Source: Candidatus Gastranaerophilales bacterium
GTDB taxonomy: Bacteria > Cyanobacteriota > Vampirovibrionia > Gastranaerophilales > Gastranaerophilaceae
Reading direction: 5' to 3'
NCBI GenBank assembly: GCA_944325005.1
Contig: CALUYO010000017.1
Span: forward strand, 1-34,102
DNA length: 34,102 nt
In this document: positions 23,270 to 31,130 of the stretch, piece by piece
Numbering within the stretch: position 1 is the stretch's first letter
How the letters are laid out: every line of letters begins with the position of its first letter
Position numbers and translations under genes: made by a program
Notes under the pieces: generated by a model
The model's database searches: none
Seen by the model: only the letters and a program-made list of their open reading frames with translations
Told to the model about the DNA's origin: nothing

Positions 23270-24365
23270 AATTGCTGTTATAGGCGGAGGCCCCGCAGGG
23301 TGTATTTGTGCATATTTTTTGCAGAATAATTTTGAAGTAACCGTTTTTGATAAAAATGCTCCTTTAATGACTTTATTGCCAACCGGCGGGGGTAGATGTA
23401 ATCTTTGCCATGCAGAATTTGATTTCAGAGAACTTGCTTCAAATTATCCGCGTGGCGAAAAATTTCTATATTCTGTATTTTCAAAATTCGGAACTGCTGA
23501 AACTCTTGAATTTTTTGAGAGTATAGGTATAAAAACCTATGTTCAGGATGATATGCGGGTTTTTCCTGTCTCGAACAGTTCTGCTGAGGTGAGAGATAAA
23601 TTTCTTAATGCGTTGAATAATGTTAAATTTATTAGAGAAAAAGTTTTACGTATCAATGAATGTTTTGATATTGTAACTAATAGTGGCGAATATAAAGCAG
23701 ATTATATTGTAATATCAACCGGCGGTCATTCTTCTTATGATTTTATAAAAAGGCTTGGACATAATATTATTGAGCCTAGACCTGCACTTACCGGTTTAAA
23801 GACGCTTGAGGACTTTTCTTTATTAAGCGGAGTTTCGGTTGGGGGTGTTTTATTCACGCATAAAGGTGTTTCCGGCCCTGAAATTTACAGAATATCATCC
23901 TTGAGGGCAAGAGATAAATTCCCTTATAAATTAACTTTTGATTTTACAGGTGATATTGATTTGCAGACGGAATTGAATGCCAATCCTCATAAAAGTATCC
24001 GTAATCTTCTTGGAAACCATGTGCCGAAATCATTAGCCGAATTTAGCCTAAAGTGTCTGAATATTAATCCGGATCAACAATGTCATTTAATTGATGGCAA
24101 AACTCGTGACAGAATTCTATATAAACTTCAAAAATTTGAAGTTACTGTTACCGGCACAGTTCCTGACGGAGAAGTTGTTACTGCTGGCGGAGTTGATTTA
24201 AACGAGATTAATCCTAAAACTATGGAATCAAAACTTGTCCCGAATATATATTTTTGCGGTGAAGTTATGAATATTGACGGTTTTTGCGGAGGATTTAACC
24301 TGCAAAATTGCTGGTCAACAGGTTTTGTTGCGGCTCAGGGTTTAAATCTTACCCTTGGCGGCTAA
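23247..24365 (+). CDS. BaiN/HI0933-family NAD(P)/FAD-dependent oxidoreductase
   Basis: About 372 aa from ATG 23247, which overlaps folK by 23 bp. The dinucleotide-binding motif 'KIAVIGGGPAGCICAYFL' is near the N-terminus. 'LPTGGGRCNLCHAEFDF' is the hallmark of the YhiN/HI0933 flavoprotein group, and 'VISTGGHSS', 'GVSGPEIYRISS' and the C-terminal 'TAGGVDLNEINPKTMESK' and 'NIDGFCGGFNLQNCWSTG' agree with it. These flavoproteins reduce unsaturated substrates (BaiN acts on bile acids) or have unknown roles; the substrate here is unknown. A gut bile-acid link would be speculation. The 3' end overlaps the convergent gene by 24 bp. Confidence 0.88.
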   Translation: MVQELKSKIAVIGGGPAGCICAYFLQNNFEVTVFDKNAPLMTLLPTGGGRCNLCHAEFDFRELASNYPRGEKFLYSVFSKFGTAETLEFFESIGIKTYVQDDMRVFPVSNSSAEVRDKFLNALNNVKFIREKVLRINECFDIVTNSGEYKADYIVISTGGHSSYDFIKRLGHNIIEPRPALTGLKTLEDFSLLSGVSVGGVLFTHKGVSGPEIYRISSLRARDKFPYKLTFDFTGDIDLQTELNANPHKSIRNLLGNHVPKSLAEFSLKCLNINPDQQCHLIDGKTRDRILYKLQKFEVTVTGTVPDGEVVTAGGVDLNEINPKTMESKLVPNIYFCGEVMNIDGFCGGFNLQNCWSTGFVAAQGLNLTLGG

Positions 24366-25679
24366 TTCTTTTTTTAAATCTTCTTTAACCTGAAAAGCGT
24401 TGTTGTCTTTATCAAGTTTTCTGAATGCAATCATAATTGCAGGTGCAAGTATACCCAGAGCACCAATACATGCACCCATGTTTTTCAGGATTGATTTTCT
24501 TTTCAGCTTCTTGACATTATCTAAGAACGCGTCAAGAGACTTTTCTTTTACATCTGCTTTTTGAAATTCTTCAAATTTATTTTTGAGCTTATCCAGTTTT
24601 TCTGCAACGCCTTTAAAATCATCAAAATCAATAAAACTTCTGTAATCGACGTCATCAGCCTGTGTTGCTTCTTTTAGTACCGGTAGTACATCTGATTTTT
24701 TAGCCATTTTTACGACAAAATCATCCGGGTTGTTGTGAATGAAATCAAGTAATTCTTCATGAGACTTGAGTGCTAGAACTTTTCCGGTACTTTCTTTAAG
24801 TTTACCGTTTTTGAAAGCTTCTTTAAGTTCTTCACTTTCTATAACTCTTGCATCCAAATCAATTGATGCAGGTTTCTTTTTGTTCTTTTCAGCTGCGTTT
24901 TCAAGGAATTTCTGGATAGGTTTGCTCGCAAAATACATAAATAGCCATACAGAACCTTCTTTAATGGTATATCCAAGTAATTCCTGTTTGTTTCTTGATT
25001 CTGCAAGTCTTTCAGCGGTAATAGCTCCGTCAAGTATCATAAGGTTTTTGACCGGATTATACATAAAATCCTGTATGCTTCCGGTAAATGTCGTTTGTTT
25101 TTTCTGTAATTTAAAATTATTAAATGCAGAGGATGTCGGAGAGGTATAAGCAAATGTGTCTTTCTTTTGATTTTCTTTTGCCATTTCTGCTAGAATTTCT
25201 TTTTCAGCATCCTTTCTTGTCTTGTAGTGTCTGTATTTTGTCAACCCTGCATAAGACGCAATTGTAAGAGCTGTAGAAACAACAAATTTTGTCATGGCAA
25301 GATGTTTTGTATATTTAGGATTTTTGCTGGCGTTTTTTATGCTCTCTTTAATTGATGCATCGGCATATTCAATAGTTTTTTCTAAGATTTTGCCTCTCTT
25401 ATTTGAAAGGTTTCTGACATCGAATTTCGGGTCAATTTTTAAAGCTTTGTACATTGTGTAATCCATAAGCTTTTTATAAACGGGAATCCCGAAAAGCCAG
25501 ATGGCTTGGGTTCCAAACTCATCTAAAAATCTGTCTTTCCCCTCTAATTTATCCCCTGTAATATATGAACCTGCTGTTAAGCCTGCACTGTTTGCAACAT
25601 CTTTAATTGCCATGGGTACAAGCGAATTATTATTTCCCAATATTGAATATATACTGCTAGCGCTAATTGCGGGTATCAT
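24342..25679 (-). CDS. Unknown membrane protein (445 aa)
   Basis: No family recognised. ATG 25679 is preferred over GTG 25697 because AAGGA sits just upstream and the GTG lies in a hairpin. The N-terminus is hydrophobic (MIPAISASSIYSILGNNNS). Likely membrane spans are near residues 121-140 (FVVSTALTIASYAGL), 240-255 (GSVWLFMYFASKPI) and 405-425 (MGACIGALGILAPAIMIAF), with long Lys/Glu-rich helical parts between. 'QTTFTGSIQDF' (about 195) echoes the SFT/SFG motif of nearby unknown proteins. Plan and composition resemble the genes at 9238 and 16022. It overlaps the flavoprotein gene tail-to-tail by 24 bp. Confidence 0.72.
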   Translation of the reverse strand: MIPAISASSIYSILGNNNSLVPMAIKDVANSAGLTAGSYITGDKLEGKDRFLDEFGTQAIWLFGIPVYKKLMDYTMYKALKIDPKFDVRNLSNKRGKILEKTIEYADASIKESIKNASKNPKYTKHLAMTKFVVSTALTIASYAGLTKYRHYKTRKDAEKEILAEMAKENQKKDTFAYTSPTSSAFNNFKLQKKQTTFTGSIQDFMYNPVKNLMILDGAITAERLAESRNKQELLGYTIKEGSVWLFMYFASKPIQKFLENAAEKNKKKPASIDLDARVIESEELKEAFKNGKLKESTGKVLALKSHEELLDFIHNNPDDFVVKMAKKSDVLPVLKEATQADDVDYRSFIDFDDFKGVAEKLDKLKNKFEEFQKADVKEKSLDAFLDNVKKLKRKSILKNMGACIGALGILAPAIMIAFRKLDKDNNAFQVKEDLKKELAAKGKI

Positions 25680-25691
25680 TTTTTCCTTTCC

Positions 25692-25709
25692 TGACACTCT
25701 TTGGTGTCA
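25692..25709. repeat. Hairpin just upstream of the ribosome site
   Basis: A perfect 6-bp inverted repeat, TGACAC (25692-25697 as written on the + strand) and GTGTCA (25704-25709), with a 6-nt spacer, directly before the ribosome site of the gene starting at 25679. It could be an operator or an mRNA hairpin affecting translation. Confidence 0.4.
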
Positions 25710-25724
25710 CTCAAAATCTAAAAA

Positions 25725-25808
25725 CTACAAACCCCAAATTAAGTTCATTAATTTGACGATCGGGGCATTCGCCTTGATTGTTGAGTTTCGTCGGATATTA
25801 TTTTTCAT
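25725..25808 (-). CDS. Possible 27-aa ORF upstream of the 24342 gene
   Basis: A short ORF, MKNNIRRNSTIKAN then APIVKLMNLIWGL, with GAAAGG about 7 nt before its ATG. It lies in the leader of the next minus-strand gene, ahead of the hairpin. It is basic with a hydrophobic end. It may be a leader peptide or chance; no second line of support. Confidence 0.3.
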   Translation of the reverse strand: MKNNIRRNSTIKANAPIVKLMNLIWGL

Positions 25809-25889
25809 AATTTAACCTTTCACTTTTTTGATAAATACACTGAATATTTTTTCTTGCCTTATATTGGCATAATTTTAACGATTATTAAC

Positions 25890-25917
25890 AAAAAAAGACC
25901 TTTCGGGGGGAAAGGTC
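25890..25917 (-). terminator. Rho-independent terminator
   Basis: On the minus strand: GACCTTT stem (25911-25917 with 25897-25903), C-rich loop, then seven T (complement of 25890-25896). It ends the candidate small RNA. Confidence 0.8.
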
Positions 25918-26014
25918 AAGTAATAAAAAAATTTTTTATCGACAAATAGTAAACGTCTTATTTTTATAACAAGCCTTTCATAAGTCTTACAATTCGTCGT
26001 AATTGATAATTCAT
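25890..26014 (-). ncRNA. Candidate small RNA or leaderless microprotein gene
   Basis: A transcript of about 125 nt is bounded by a good promoter and a terminator. It begins with ATG at 26014 (start site equals ATG), opening a 16-codon ORF (MNYQLRRIVRLMKGLL, to 25964). Its middle can form an imperfect inverted repeat around 25940-26001. It could be a small RNA, a tiny basic peptide, or a long attenuated leader of the gene at 25679. Confidence 0.45.
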
Positions 26015-26020
26015 AATGAT

Positions 26021-26049
26021 ATTATACATCGCTAAAAAATATTTGTAAA
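26021..26049 (-). promoter_or_regulatory. Promoter of the candidate small RNA
   Basis: On the minus strand: TTTACA (26049-26044), a 17-bp spacer and a perfect TATAAT (26026-26021). Six bases follow before an ATG at 26014. Confidence 0.6.
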
Positions 26050-26198
26050 GTGTTTGTTAACTTTGTTCAAAATTAACTATTATGCTCATATGAATAGTTT
26101 TTGAAGAATTTGTGCATCCCGATTAGTATATTTGTTTTACCACATTCAATTTATGATTCATCAGAAAATAAAGAATATGATTAAGTGGCTCTATTTAA

Positions 26199-26221
26199 AA
26201 AGACGCCTTATTGGCGTCTTT
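26199..26221 (-). terminator. Terminator of tRNA-Glu
   Basis: A 9-bp stem (26199-26207 with 26213-26221) around a 5-nt loop. On the minus strand it is followed by T-rich sequence. It lies just downstream of tRNA-Glu. Confidence 0.75.
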
Positions 26222-26232
26222 CTATTAAATGG

Positions 26233-26305
26233 TACCCCCAAGCGAATTCGAATCGCTGTCTACACCGTGAAAGGGTGTTGTCCTAGGCCTCTAGACGATG
26301 GGGGC
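26233..26305 (-). tRNA. tRNA-Glu(UUC)
   Basis: 73 nt. Acceptor GCCCCCA pairs with TGGGGGT, closing with a G1-U72 wobble; the D-arm has the 'CGTCTAGAGGCCTAGGACA' pattern typical of tRNA-Glu, the anticodon loop CTTTCAC gives UUC, and the T-arm contains TTCGAAT. Discriminator A. The three bases after it (26232-26230) read CCA, unlike the other two tRNAs here. Confidence 0.95.
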
Positions 26306-26326
26306 TTATTTCTTTCGACAATTTCA

Positions 26327-26355
26327 ATTTTACATGAAGCAAAATTAAATGTCAA
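26327..26355 (-). promoter_or_regulatory. Promoter of tRNA-Glu
   Basis: On the minus strand: a perfect TTGACA (26355-26350), a 17-bp spacer and TAAAAT (26332-26327). The start site is about 15 nt before the tRNA. Confidence 0.7.
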
Positions 26356-26364
26356 CTACTTTGT

Positions 26365-27164
26365 TTAATATTTTATAAAATCTTTCCAATATGTTTTTGT
26401 ATTGTCATCTGGATTTACATCTATGTTTGCCCAATATGCACAACCCATACCATTGGAATTGCTAGTGCCAGTTTTTGAACATTCAGTGAAAGGTGAGCTT
26501 CCGTTAGCAGCATCATTGCCGGTTGAAGGGGCCCCTAACGGTATAACTTTTCCATTTTGAGTTGGTCTGAAAGCAAACATGTCCACACCTAATTGGTTTG
26601 GACGCTTATGATATCCGTTTACGTCAACTGTTATTATAGGGCATTTTTTTCTGCTTGGCTCTCCGTATTCAAAGTAAAATGTTCGTTTCCGCAAGTCTGC
26701 AACAGAGCCGTCATCAAAATACGAAGTATGGGCATTCCCGCCAGAGATCGTTTTTACATTGTCAATCCCAAGGTTACTAATATATTCTCCGTTGCCCTGG
26801 TAGTAAGTAATAAACTTTCTGGATAATTCTTTTGATGCAGCCATTACTTCCAACCCCGAATCTACAAGCATCCAGTCATATTCACACATGTTCATTTCTT
26901 CGTCATTGATAAAACTTAAATTTACATGCTGTAATTCACTGTAAGTCTTTTTTAATTCTGTTTTAAGAACTTCTTTTCTATGATTGGATATTAATGACGG
27001 CATTGTCAACGATGCGACAACTCCAATGATTCCAAAGGTAATTAAAACTTCAGCAAGAGTAAAACCAAACGTATAATAATAAAAAAGTTTAAAAATCCTT
27101 ATATATCTTGTTAAAAGGCGCTCTTGCGGGGGGGGGGCACTCTCAAAGCTTCTTGTAATCTCAT
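26365..27164 (-). CDS. Type IV prepilin-like protein split by a G10 tract (frameshifted as given)
   Basis: The expected ATG (27164) has an ideal GGAGG 6 nt upstream and a good promoter, but as written its frame stops after 17 codons (TAA just past the C10 run on the coding strand). With one more C (11), or two fewer, it joins a 266-aa prepilin: leader MRLQEALRVPPPPQERLL..., then G34|F35-TLAE39 'VLITFGIIGVVASL', a canonical prepilin cleavage site and helix. The rest (about 60-266) resembles a pseudopilin or minor pilin head with 'GLEVMAASKELSRKFITYY' and a Gly/Asn-rich end. No ATG, GTG or TTG lies between the tract and the G|FTLAE site; the first, TTG 27009, is beyond it. Either phase variation or a homopolymer sequencing error. 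Confidence 0.75.
27128..27137. repeat. G10 homopolymer within the prepilin leader
   Basis: Ten consecutive G on the plus strand (C10 in the coding sense) between the start codon and the G|FTLAE site. In an AT-rich genome this is the only long G tract in the window. Its length decides the reading frame. Confidence 0.85.
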
Positions 27165-27191
27165 TTTTTACCTCCGTTTTTTATTAATTTT

Positions 27192-27220
27192 ATTATATCC
27201 GATTTTAATCAAATTTTCAA
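27192..27220 (-). promoter_or_regulatory. Promoter of the prepilin gene
   Basis: On the minus strand: TTGAAA (27220-27215), a 17-bp spacer and a perfect TATAAT (27197-27192). The start site is near 27185, giving a 21-nt leader with GGAGG. It argues that the gene is kept rather than decayed. Confidence 0.65.
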
Positions 27221-27244
27221 GTCTGCTTGCCCCTTGAAAGTTTT

Positions 27245-27273
27245 TTGTGTTTTATGTAAAATATATATATAAT
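27245..27273 (+). promoter_or_regulatory. Promoter of clpC
   Basis: TTGTGT (27245-27250), a 17-bp spacer and a perfect TATAAT (27268-27273). No CtsR/HrcA-like operator is evident by eye. Confidence 0.55.
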
Positions 27274-27295
27274 TTGAGAGAGATAGGAGTAATAA

Positions 27296-29791
27296 ATGTT
27301 CGAACGTTTTACGGAGAAAGCTATAAAAGTTATTATGTTAGCTCAGGAAGAAGCGCGCAGGTTAGGACATAATTTTGTCGGAACAGAGCAGGTTCTTCTC
27401 GGTCTAATCGGTGAAGGTACGGGGGTTGCCGCTAAGACTTTAAAGTCTATGGGGGTTACTTTGAAAGATGCCAGAGCAGAGGTTGAAAAGATTATCGGCA
27501 GAGGTTCAGGATTTGTCGCTGTTGAAATCCCTTTTACTCCGAGAGCTAAACGGGTTCTTGAATTATCCTGGGATGAAGCAAGGCAGCTCGGGCATAATTA
27601 TATCGGAACGGAACATCTTCTTTTGGGCCTTATTAGAGAAGGTGAGGGGGTTGCAGCAAGAGTTCTGGAAAATCTTGGTGTTGATTTGAATAAAATCAGA
27701 AGTAATGTAGTTAAAATGCTCGGAGAATCAAAGCCGCAGACGGTTTCATCCGGTTCTTCCGGTTCATCATCTTCTTCCGGCGGAAAAACTAAAACTCCTA
27801 GCCTTGATGAATTCGGCAGGGATTTAACTCTTGCTGCGCAAGAATTAAGGCTTGATCCTGTTGTCGGAAGAGAAAAAGAAATTGAACGTGTTATTCAAAT
27901 TCTTGCAAGACGTACAAAAAATAACCCTGTTCTTATCGGTGAGCCGGGCGTTGGTAAAACTGCTGTTGCAGAAGGTCTTGCAACCAGAATTGTAAATGCG
28001 GAAGTTCCGGATATTCTTGACGGTAAAAAAGTTATTCAGCTTGATATGGGACTGCTTGTTGCCGGTACTAAGTATCGCGGAGAGTTTGAAGAACGTTTGA
28101 AAAAAATTATGGATGAAATTCGTCAGGCTGGAAATATTATTCTTGTTATTGACGAAATGCATACTCTCATTGGAGCAGGGGCGGCAGAAGGTGCTATAGA
28201 TGCTGCAAATATCTTAAAACCTGCGTTATCAAGAGGTGAAATCCAGGTTATTGGTGCAACAACTCTTGATGAATACCGAAAATATGTTGAAAAGGATTCT
28301 GCTCTGGAACGCCGTTTCCAATCAGTAATTATAGACGAGCCGACAGAAGAAGAATCTATAGAAATTATTAAAGGCTTAAAACCTAAGTATGAAGAACACC
28401 ATAAATTAATAATTTCTGATGAAGCTATTGTTGCTGCGGTAAAACTTTCTAATAAATATATTACTGACAGATTTTTACCGGATAAAGCAATTGACGTTAT
28501 AGATGAAGCATCTTCAAAAGTACGCTTGAAAGTTTCTAATCTTTCTCCGGAAGGAAAGGAACTTGAAAAAGAACTCAGAGCTTTAATAAAGGAAAAAGAA
28601 GATGCTATCAGAAATCAAGAATTCGAAAAAGCATCACAATTGAGAGATGATGAGGCTGAATTGAAAGACAAAATTCGCGAAATGGCTCAAAAATACAAAG
28701 AAGAGCATGAAGCGAATAAACCGACTGTTACTGCTGAAAATGTTGCAGAAGTAATCGCAACTATGACAGGTGTTCCTGTCACGAAGCTGACAGAGGGGGA
28801 AAGCGAAAGACTTCTTAAACTTGAGGATACCCTTCATGAAAGAGTTATCGGCCAGCATGATGCGGTTGTCGCTATTTCAAAAGCTATAAGACGCGCTCGT
28901 GTAGGTTTAAAAAGTCCTAACAGACCAATCGGAAGCTTTATCTTCTGCGGTCCTACCGGTGTTGGTAAAACTGAACTTGCAAAAGCTCTTGCAGAGGCAG
29001 TGTTCGGCTCGGAAGATAACATGATAAGAGTTGATATGTCCGAGTTTATGGAAAAACATTCAACTGCAAAACTTATCGGTTCACCTCCGGGGTATGTCGG
29101 TTATGATGACGGCGGGCATTTGACAGAGCTTGTACGTAAAAAGCCTTACAGCGTAATTCTGTTTGATGAAATAGAAAAAGCTCATCCGGATGTATTTAAT
29201 ATAATGCTTCAAATTCTGGATGACGGGCGTTTAACAGATGCTAAAGGCCGTCATGTTAACTTCAAAAATACAATTATTATCATGACTTCAAACGTTGGAG
29301 CAAGCATGATTACAACAACATCAAGATTAGGCTTCTCTACAAGCGATGATGAGTCTAAAGACAAATACGAAAAACTTAAAGATACAGTTACTGAAGAGAT
29401 GAAGAAAGCATTCAGACCTGAATTTCTTAACCGTATTGATGAAACAATTGTATTTGCTCATTTGTCCCAGGAAGAAATTAGACAGATTGTTGACTTAATG
29501 CTTAAGGATTTATTCAAACGCCTTGCAGAAAGAGAACTATCTGTTGAGGTTACTGATGAAGTTAAAGATCATCTCGCTAAAAACGGATACTCGGAAGCAT
29601 ACGGTGCAAGACCTTTAAGAAGATTAATTCAAAGAAAAATTGAGGATATGCTTGCAGAAGAAATTCTTTCAGGTAAATATGCTCCGGGAGATACTATTGT
29701 TATTAAACTCGTTGATGACAAAATTGCTTTTGATAAAAAAAGCAAGCGGAGCAAAAAAGATGCGAATGAAACTTCTGAAGTTGCGCAATAA
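27296..29791 (+). CDS. clpC: ATP-dependent Clp protease ATPase subunit ClpC
   Basis: An 831-aa Hsp100 unfoldase that feeds substrates to ClpP. Two Clp_N repeats (about 3-70 and 78-145) are followed by a Ser/Gly linker (151-163), AAA-1 with Walker A GEPGVGKT (215-222) and 'LVIDEMHTL', a UVR-containing middle domain (about 420-470, '[19 protein letters not shown]'), and AAA-2 with GPTGVGKT (552-559) and '[13 protein letters not shown]' (about 620). The UVR middle domain and length identify ClpC rather than ClpA or ClpB, as in cyanobacteria and Firmicutes. GGAG lies before the ATG. It is monocistronic, with its own promoter and a strong terminator. The C-terminal tail is Lys/Glu-rich. Confidence 0.97.
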   Translation: MFERFTEKAIKVIMLAQEEARRLGHNFVGTEQVLLGLIGEGTGVAAKTLKSMGVTLKDARAEVEKIIGRGSGFVAVEIPFTPRAKRVLELSWDEARQLGHNYIGTEHLLLGLIREGEGVAARVLENLGVDLNKIRSNVVKMLGESKPQTVSSGSSGSSSSSGGKTKTPSLDEFGRDLTLAAQELRLDPVVGREKEIERVIQILARRTKNNPVLIGEPGVGKTAVAEGLATRIVNAEVPDILDGKKVIQLDMGLLVAGTKYRGEFEERLKKIMDEIRQAGNIILVIDEMHTLIGAGAAEGAIDAANILKPALSRGEIQVIGATTLDEYRKYVEKDSALERRFQSVIIDEPTEEESIEIIKGLKPKYEEHHKLIISDEAIVAAVKLSNKYITDRFLPDKAIDVIDEASSKVRLKVSNLSPEGKELEKELRALIKEKEDAIRNQEFEKASQLRDDEAELKDKIREMAQKYKEEHEANKPTVTAENVAEVIATMTGVPVTKLTEGESERLLKLEDTLHERVIGQHDAVVAISKAIRRARVGLKSPNRPIGSFIFCGPTGVGKTELAKALAEAVFGSEDNMIRVDMSEFMEKHSTAKLIGSPPGYVGYDDGGHLTELVRKKPYSVILFDEIEKAHPDVFNIMLQILDDGRLTDAKGRHVNFKNTIIIMTSNVGASMITTTSRLGFSTSDDESKDKYEKLKDTVTEEMKKAFRPEFLNRIDETIVFAHLSQEEIRQIVDLMLKDLFKRLAERELSVEVTDEVKDHLAKNGYSEAYGARPLRRLIQRKIEDMLAEEILSGKYAPGDTIVIKLVDDKIAFDKKSKRSKKDANETSEVAQ

Positions 29792-29827
29792 CTAAAAATC
29801 CCGCTTTTTAAAAGCGGGATTTTTAGT
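29792..29827 (+). terminator. Terminator of clpC
   Basis: A long near-perfect inverted repeat (CTAAAAATCCCGC... with its complement) around a T/A loop, ending in TTTTTAG. It starts next to the clpC stop codon and is symmetrical enough to work in both directions. Confidence 0.9.
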
Positions 29828-29829
29828 GC

Positions 29830-29858
29830 TTGCTATTTTAATAGAAATAGTTTAAATT
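29830..29858 (+). promoter_or_regulatory. Possible promoter of pilC
   Basis: TTGCTA (29830-29835), a 17-bp spacer and TAAATT (29853-29858). Weak boxes, but placed between the clpC terminator and the pilC ribosome site (GGAAG). Confidence 0.4.
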
Positions 29859-29876
29859 ATATATTGGAAGTTGGTT

Positions 29877-31130
29877 ATGGCAAAATATCAATATAGCGCT
29901 TTAAAGAATAATAATCAAATTATAACAGGTGAAATTGAGGCTGCAAATCCTCGTGAAGCACGTGAGAAAATTCGCAAATTAGGTTTTGTTCCGACTAAAG
30001 TTTATACAGAAGCTGCTGTTATTGAGCAAGTAAGTACAGATAATGAGAAATTATACGGAGTTACTTCAGTAAGTTCTTCACGAAAAATCAGTCGTTTGAG
30101 TCTGCAGGAAAAGATTATGTTTACATCTGAACTTGAAGTGCTTTTGTCTTCCGGTATTCCTATAATAGAAGCTTTGCAGACAATAGAACTGAATTCCCCT
30201 AAATGGAAGTTAAAAGAAGTGTGCAGAACTTTAAGAAATAGTATTTTGCACGGGATGACTTTTGCGCAGGCACTTACGTCTTTATACGAAAAAGTTTTTG
30301 GCCCTGTTTATATTGGTCTTGTTAAAACCGGTGAAGATGCAGGAGAACTTGATGCGACACTTCAAAGAATACTAGTCCTTTTACGTAAACAGGATAGAAT
30401 AAAAGGGAAAATTATAAGTGCATCAATATACCCCGCTATTTTGATTTTGATTATGTTTGGTGTGTTAATACTGTTTTCTAAAGTAGTTTTTCCTGCCTTT
30501 ATTGGTATAATGACATTTAATGGGGCAGATTTGCCGTTTATGGCCTCTATTCTGGTCGGAATATGCAGTTTTGTTGAACACTTCTGGTGGTTTATTTTAC
30601 TGGGAATAGGTGCGCTTTGCGGGGCTTTGACTTCTTTATTTAAAAATCCTAAGTTTAAAAGTATGTGGGATGATTTTATTTTAAATGTTCCTGTTCTGTC
30701 TGATTTTATCAGATATATTAATCTTTCTAACTTTATGACTGTATTGCATATTTCTTATGATGCCGGGCTTCCGATAATGTCGGGATTAGAGCTTTCTAAC
30801 AAGACTGTCGGAAATTATACAATAAAAAAACAGATTTATAATGCTGTAAATATTGTGAGAAGCGGAAAAAGTTTAACAGAGGCTTTCCAGAGAACCGGAG
30901 CTATCCCTGGGGCTTTAATGACAATGATTGCAACCGGAGAAAAGTCTGGTTCTCTGGGGAAAATGTTTCATGATGCTGCAGAAGTTATAGATAAAAAAGT
31001 CGATATGACACTTGATGCATTGACAAGACTTTTTGAACCTGCAATAATAATTCTTTTGGGCGGTGTTGTACTGTTTGTTGCGATTGCTTTTTATCAGCTG
31101 TATGTTGGTATGCTTGGATCTTTACTCTAA
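29877..31130 (+). CDS. pilC: Type IV pilus/type II secretion inner-membrane platform protein (PilC/GspF)
   Basis: About 417 aa from ATG 29877, chosen over TTG 29871 because GGAAG lies 6 nt upstream. PilC/GspF is the inner-membrane platform that works with the assembly ATPase to push pilin subunits into the fibre. N-terminal 'YQYSALKNNNQIITGEIEA' (the ARND domain opening), then two T2SSF domains (about 80-205, 'MFTSELEVLLSSGIPIIEAL'; and about 285-408, 'FMTVLHISYDAGLPIMSGLEL') and three membrane spans near 185-205, 235-255 and 385-408. No ATPase or PilD gene is adjacent. It probably assembles prepilins such as those at 12028 and 26365. Its 3' end overlaps the next gene by 4 bp. Confidence 0.93.
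   Translation: MAKYQYSALKNNNQIITGEIEAANPREAREKIRKLGFVPTKVYTEAAVIEQVSTDNEKLYGVTSVSSSRKISRLSLQEKIMFTSELEVLLSSGIPIIEALQTIELNSPKWKLKEVCRTLRNSILHGMTFAQALTSLYEKVFGPVYIGLVKTGEDAGELDATLQRILVLLRKQDRIKGKIISASIYPAILILIMFGVLILFSKVVFPAFIGIMTFNGADLPFMASILVGICSFVEHFWWFILLGIGALCGALTSLFKNPKFKSMWDDFILNVPVLSDFIRYINLSNFMTVLHISYDAGLPIMSGLELSNKTVGNYTIKKQIYNAVNIVRSGKSLTEAFQRTGAIPGALMTMIATGEKSGSLGKMFHDAAEVIDKKVDMTLDALTRLFEPAIIILLGGVVLFVAIAFYQLYVGMLGSLL

Larger units (their letters stand above)
25690..26232. other. Long intergenic region
   Basis: About 540 bp without a conventional gene. It holds the hairpin and 27-aa ORF ahead of the 24342 gene, a minus-strand terminator (25890-25917), a candidate small RNA with its promoter (up to 26049), about 150 bp (26050-26198) in which I see no feature, and the terminator of tRNA-Glu. 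Confidence 0.6.

Noticed and set aside
24766-25149. 127-aa plus-strand ORF opposite the unknown membrane gene
   Set aside because: Ser/Leu-rich antisense shadow of a Lys/Glu-rich gene.
26365-27009. Prepilin gene starting at TTG 27009
   Set aside because: This start lies inside the hydrophobic pilin helix, after the G|FTLAE site; the real start is upstream of the G10 tract.
13736-27150. Similarity between the AAGCTTTCAAGGGGC terminator loop/stem (13738-13752) and the AAGCTTTGAGAGTGCCC start of the other prepilin gene, as a shared mobile repeat
   Set aside because: Only about a dozen bases match, with differences; two copies are too few to claim a repeat family without a genome search.
27208-27246. 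Inverted repeat with T run read as a plus-strand terminator before clpC
   Set aside because: The stem is AT-rich and overlaps the -35 boxes of two divergent promoters; no plus-strand gene upstream needs it.
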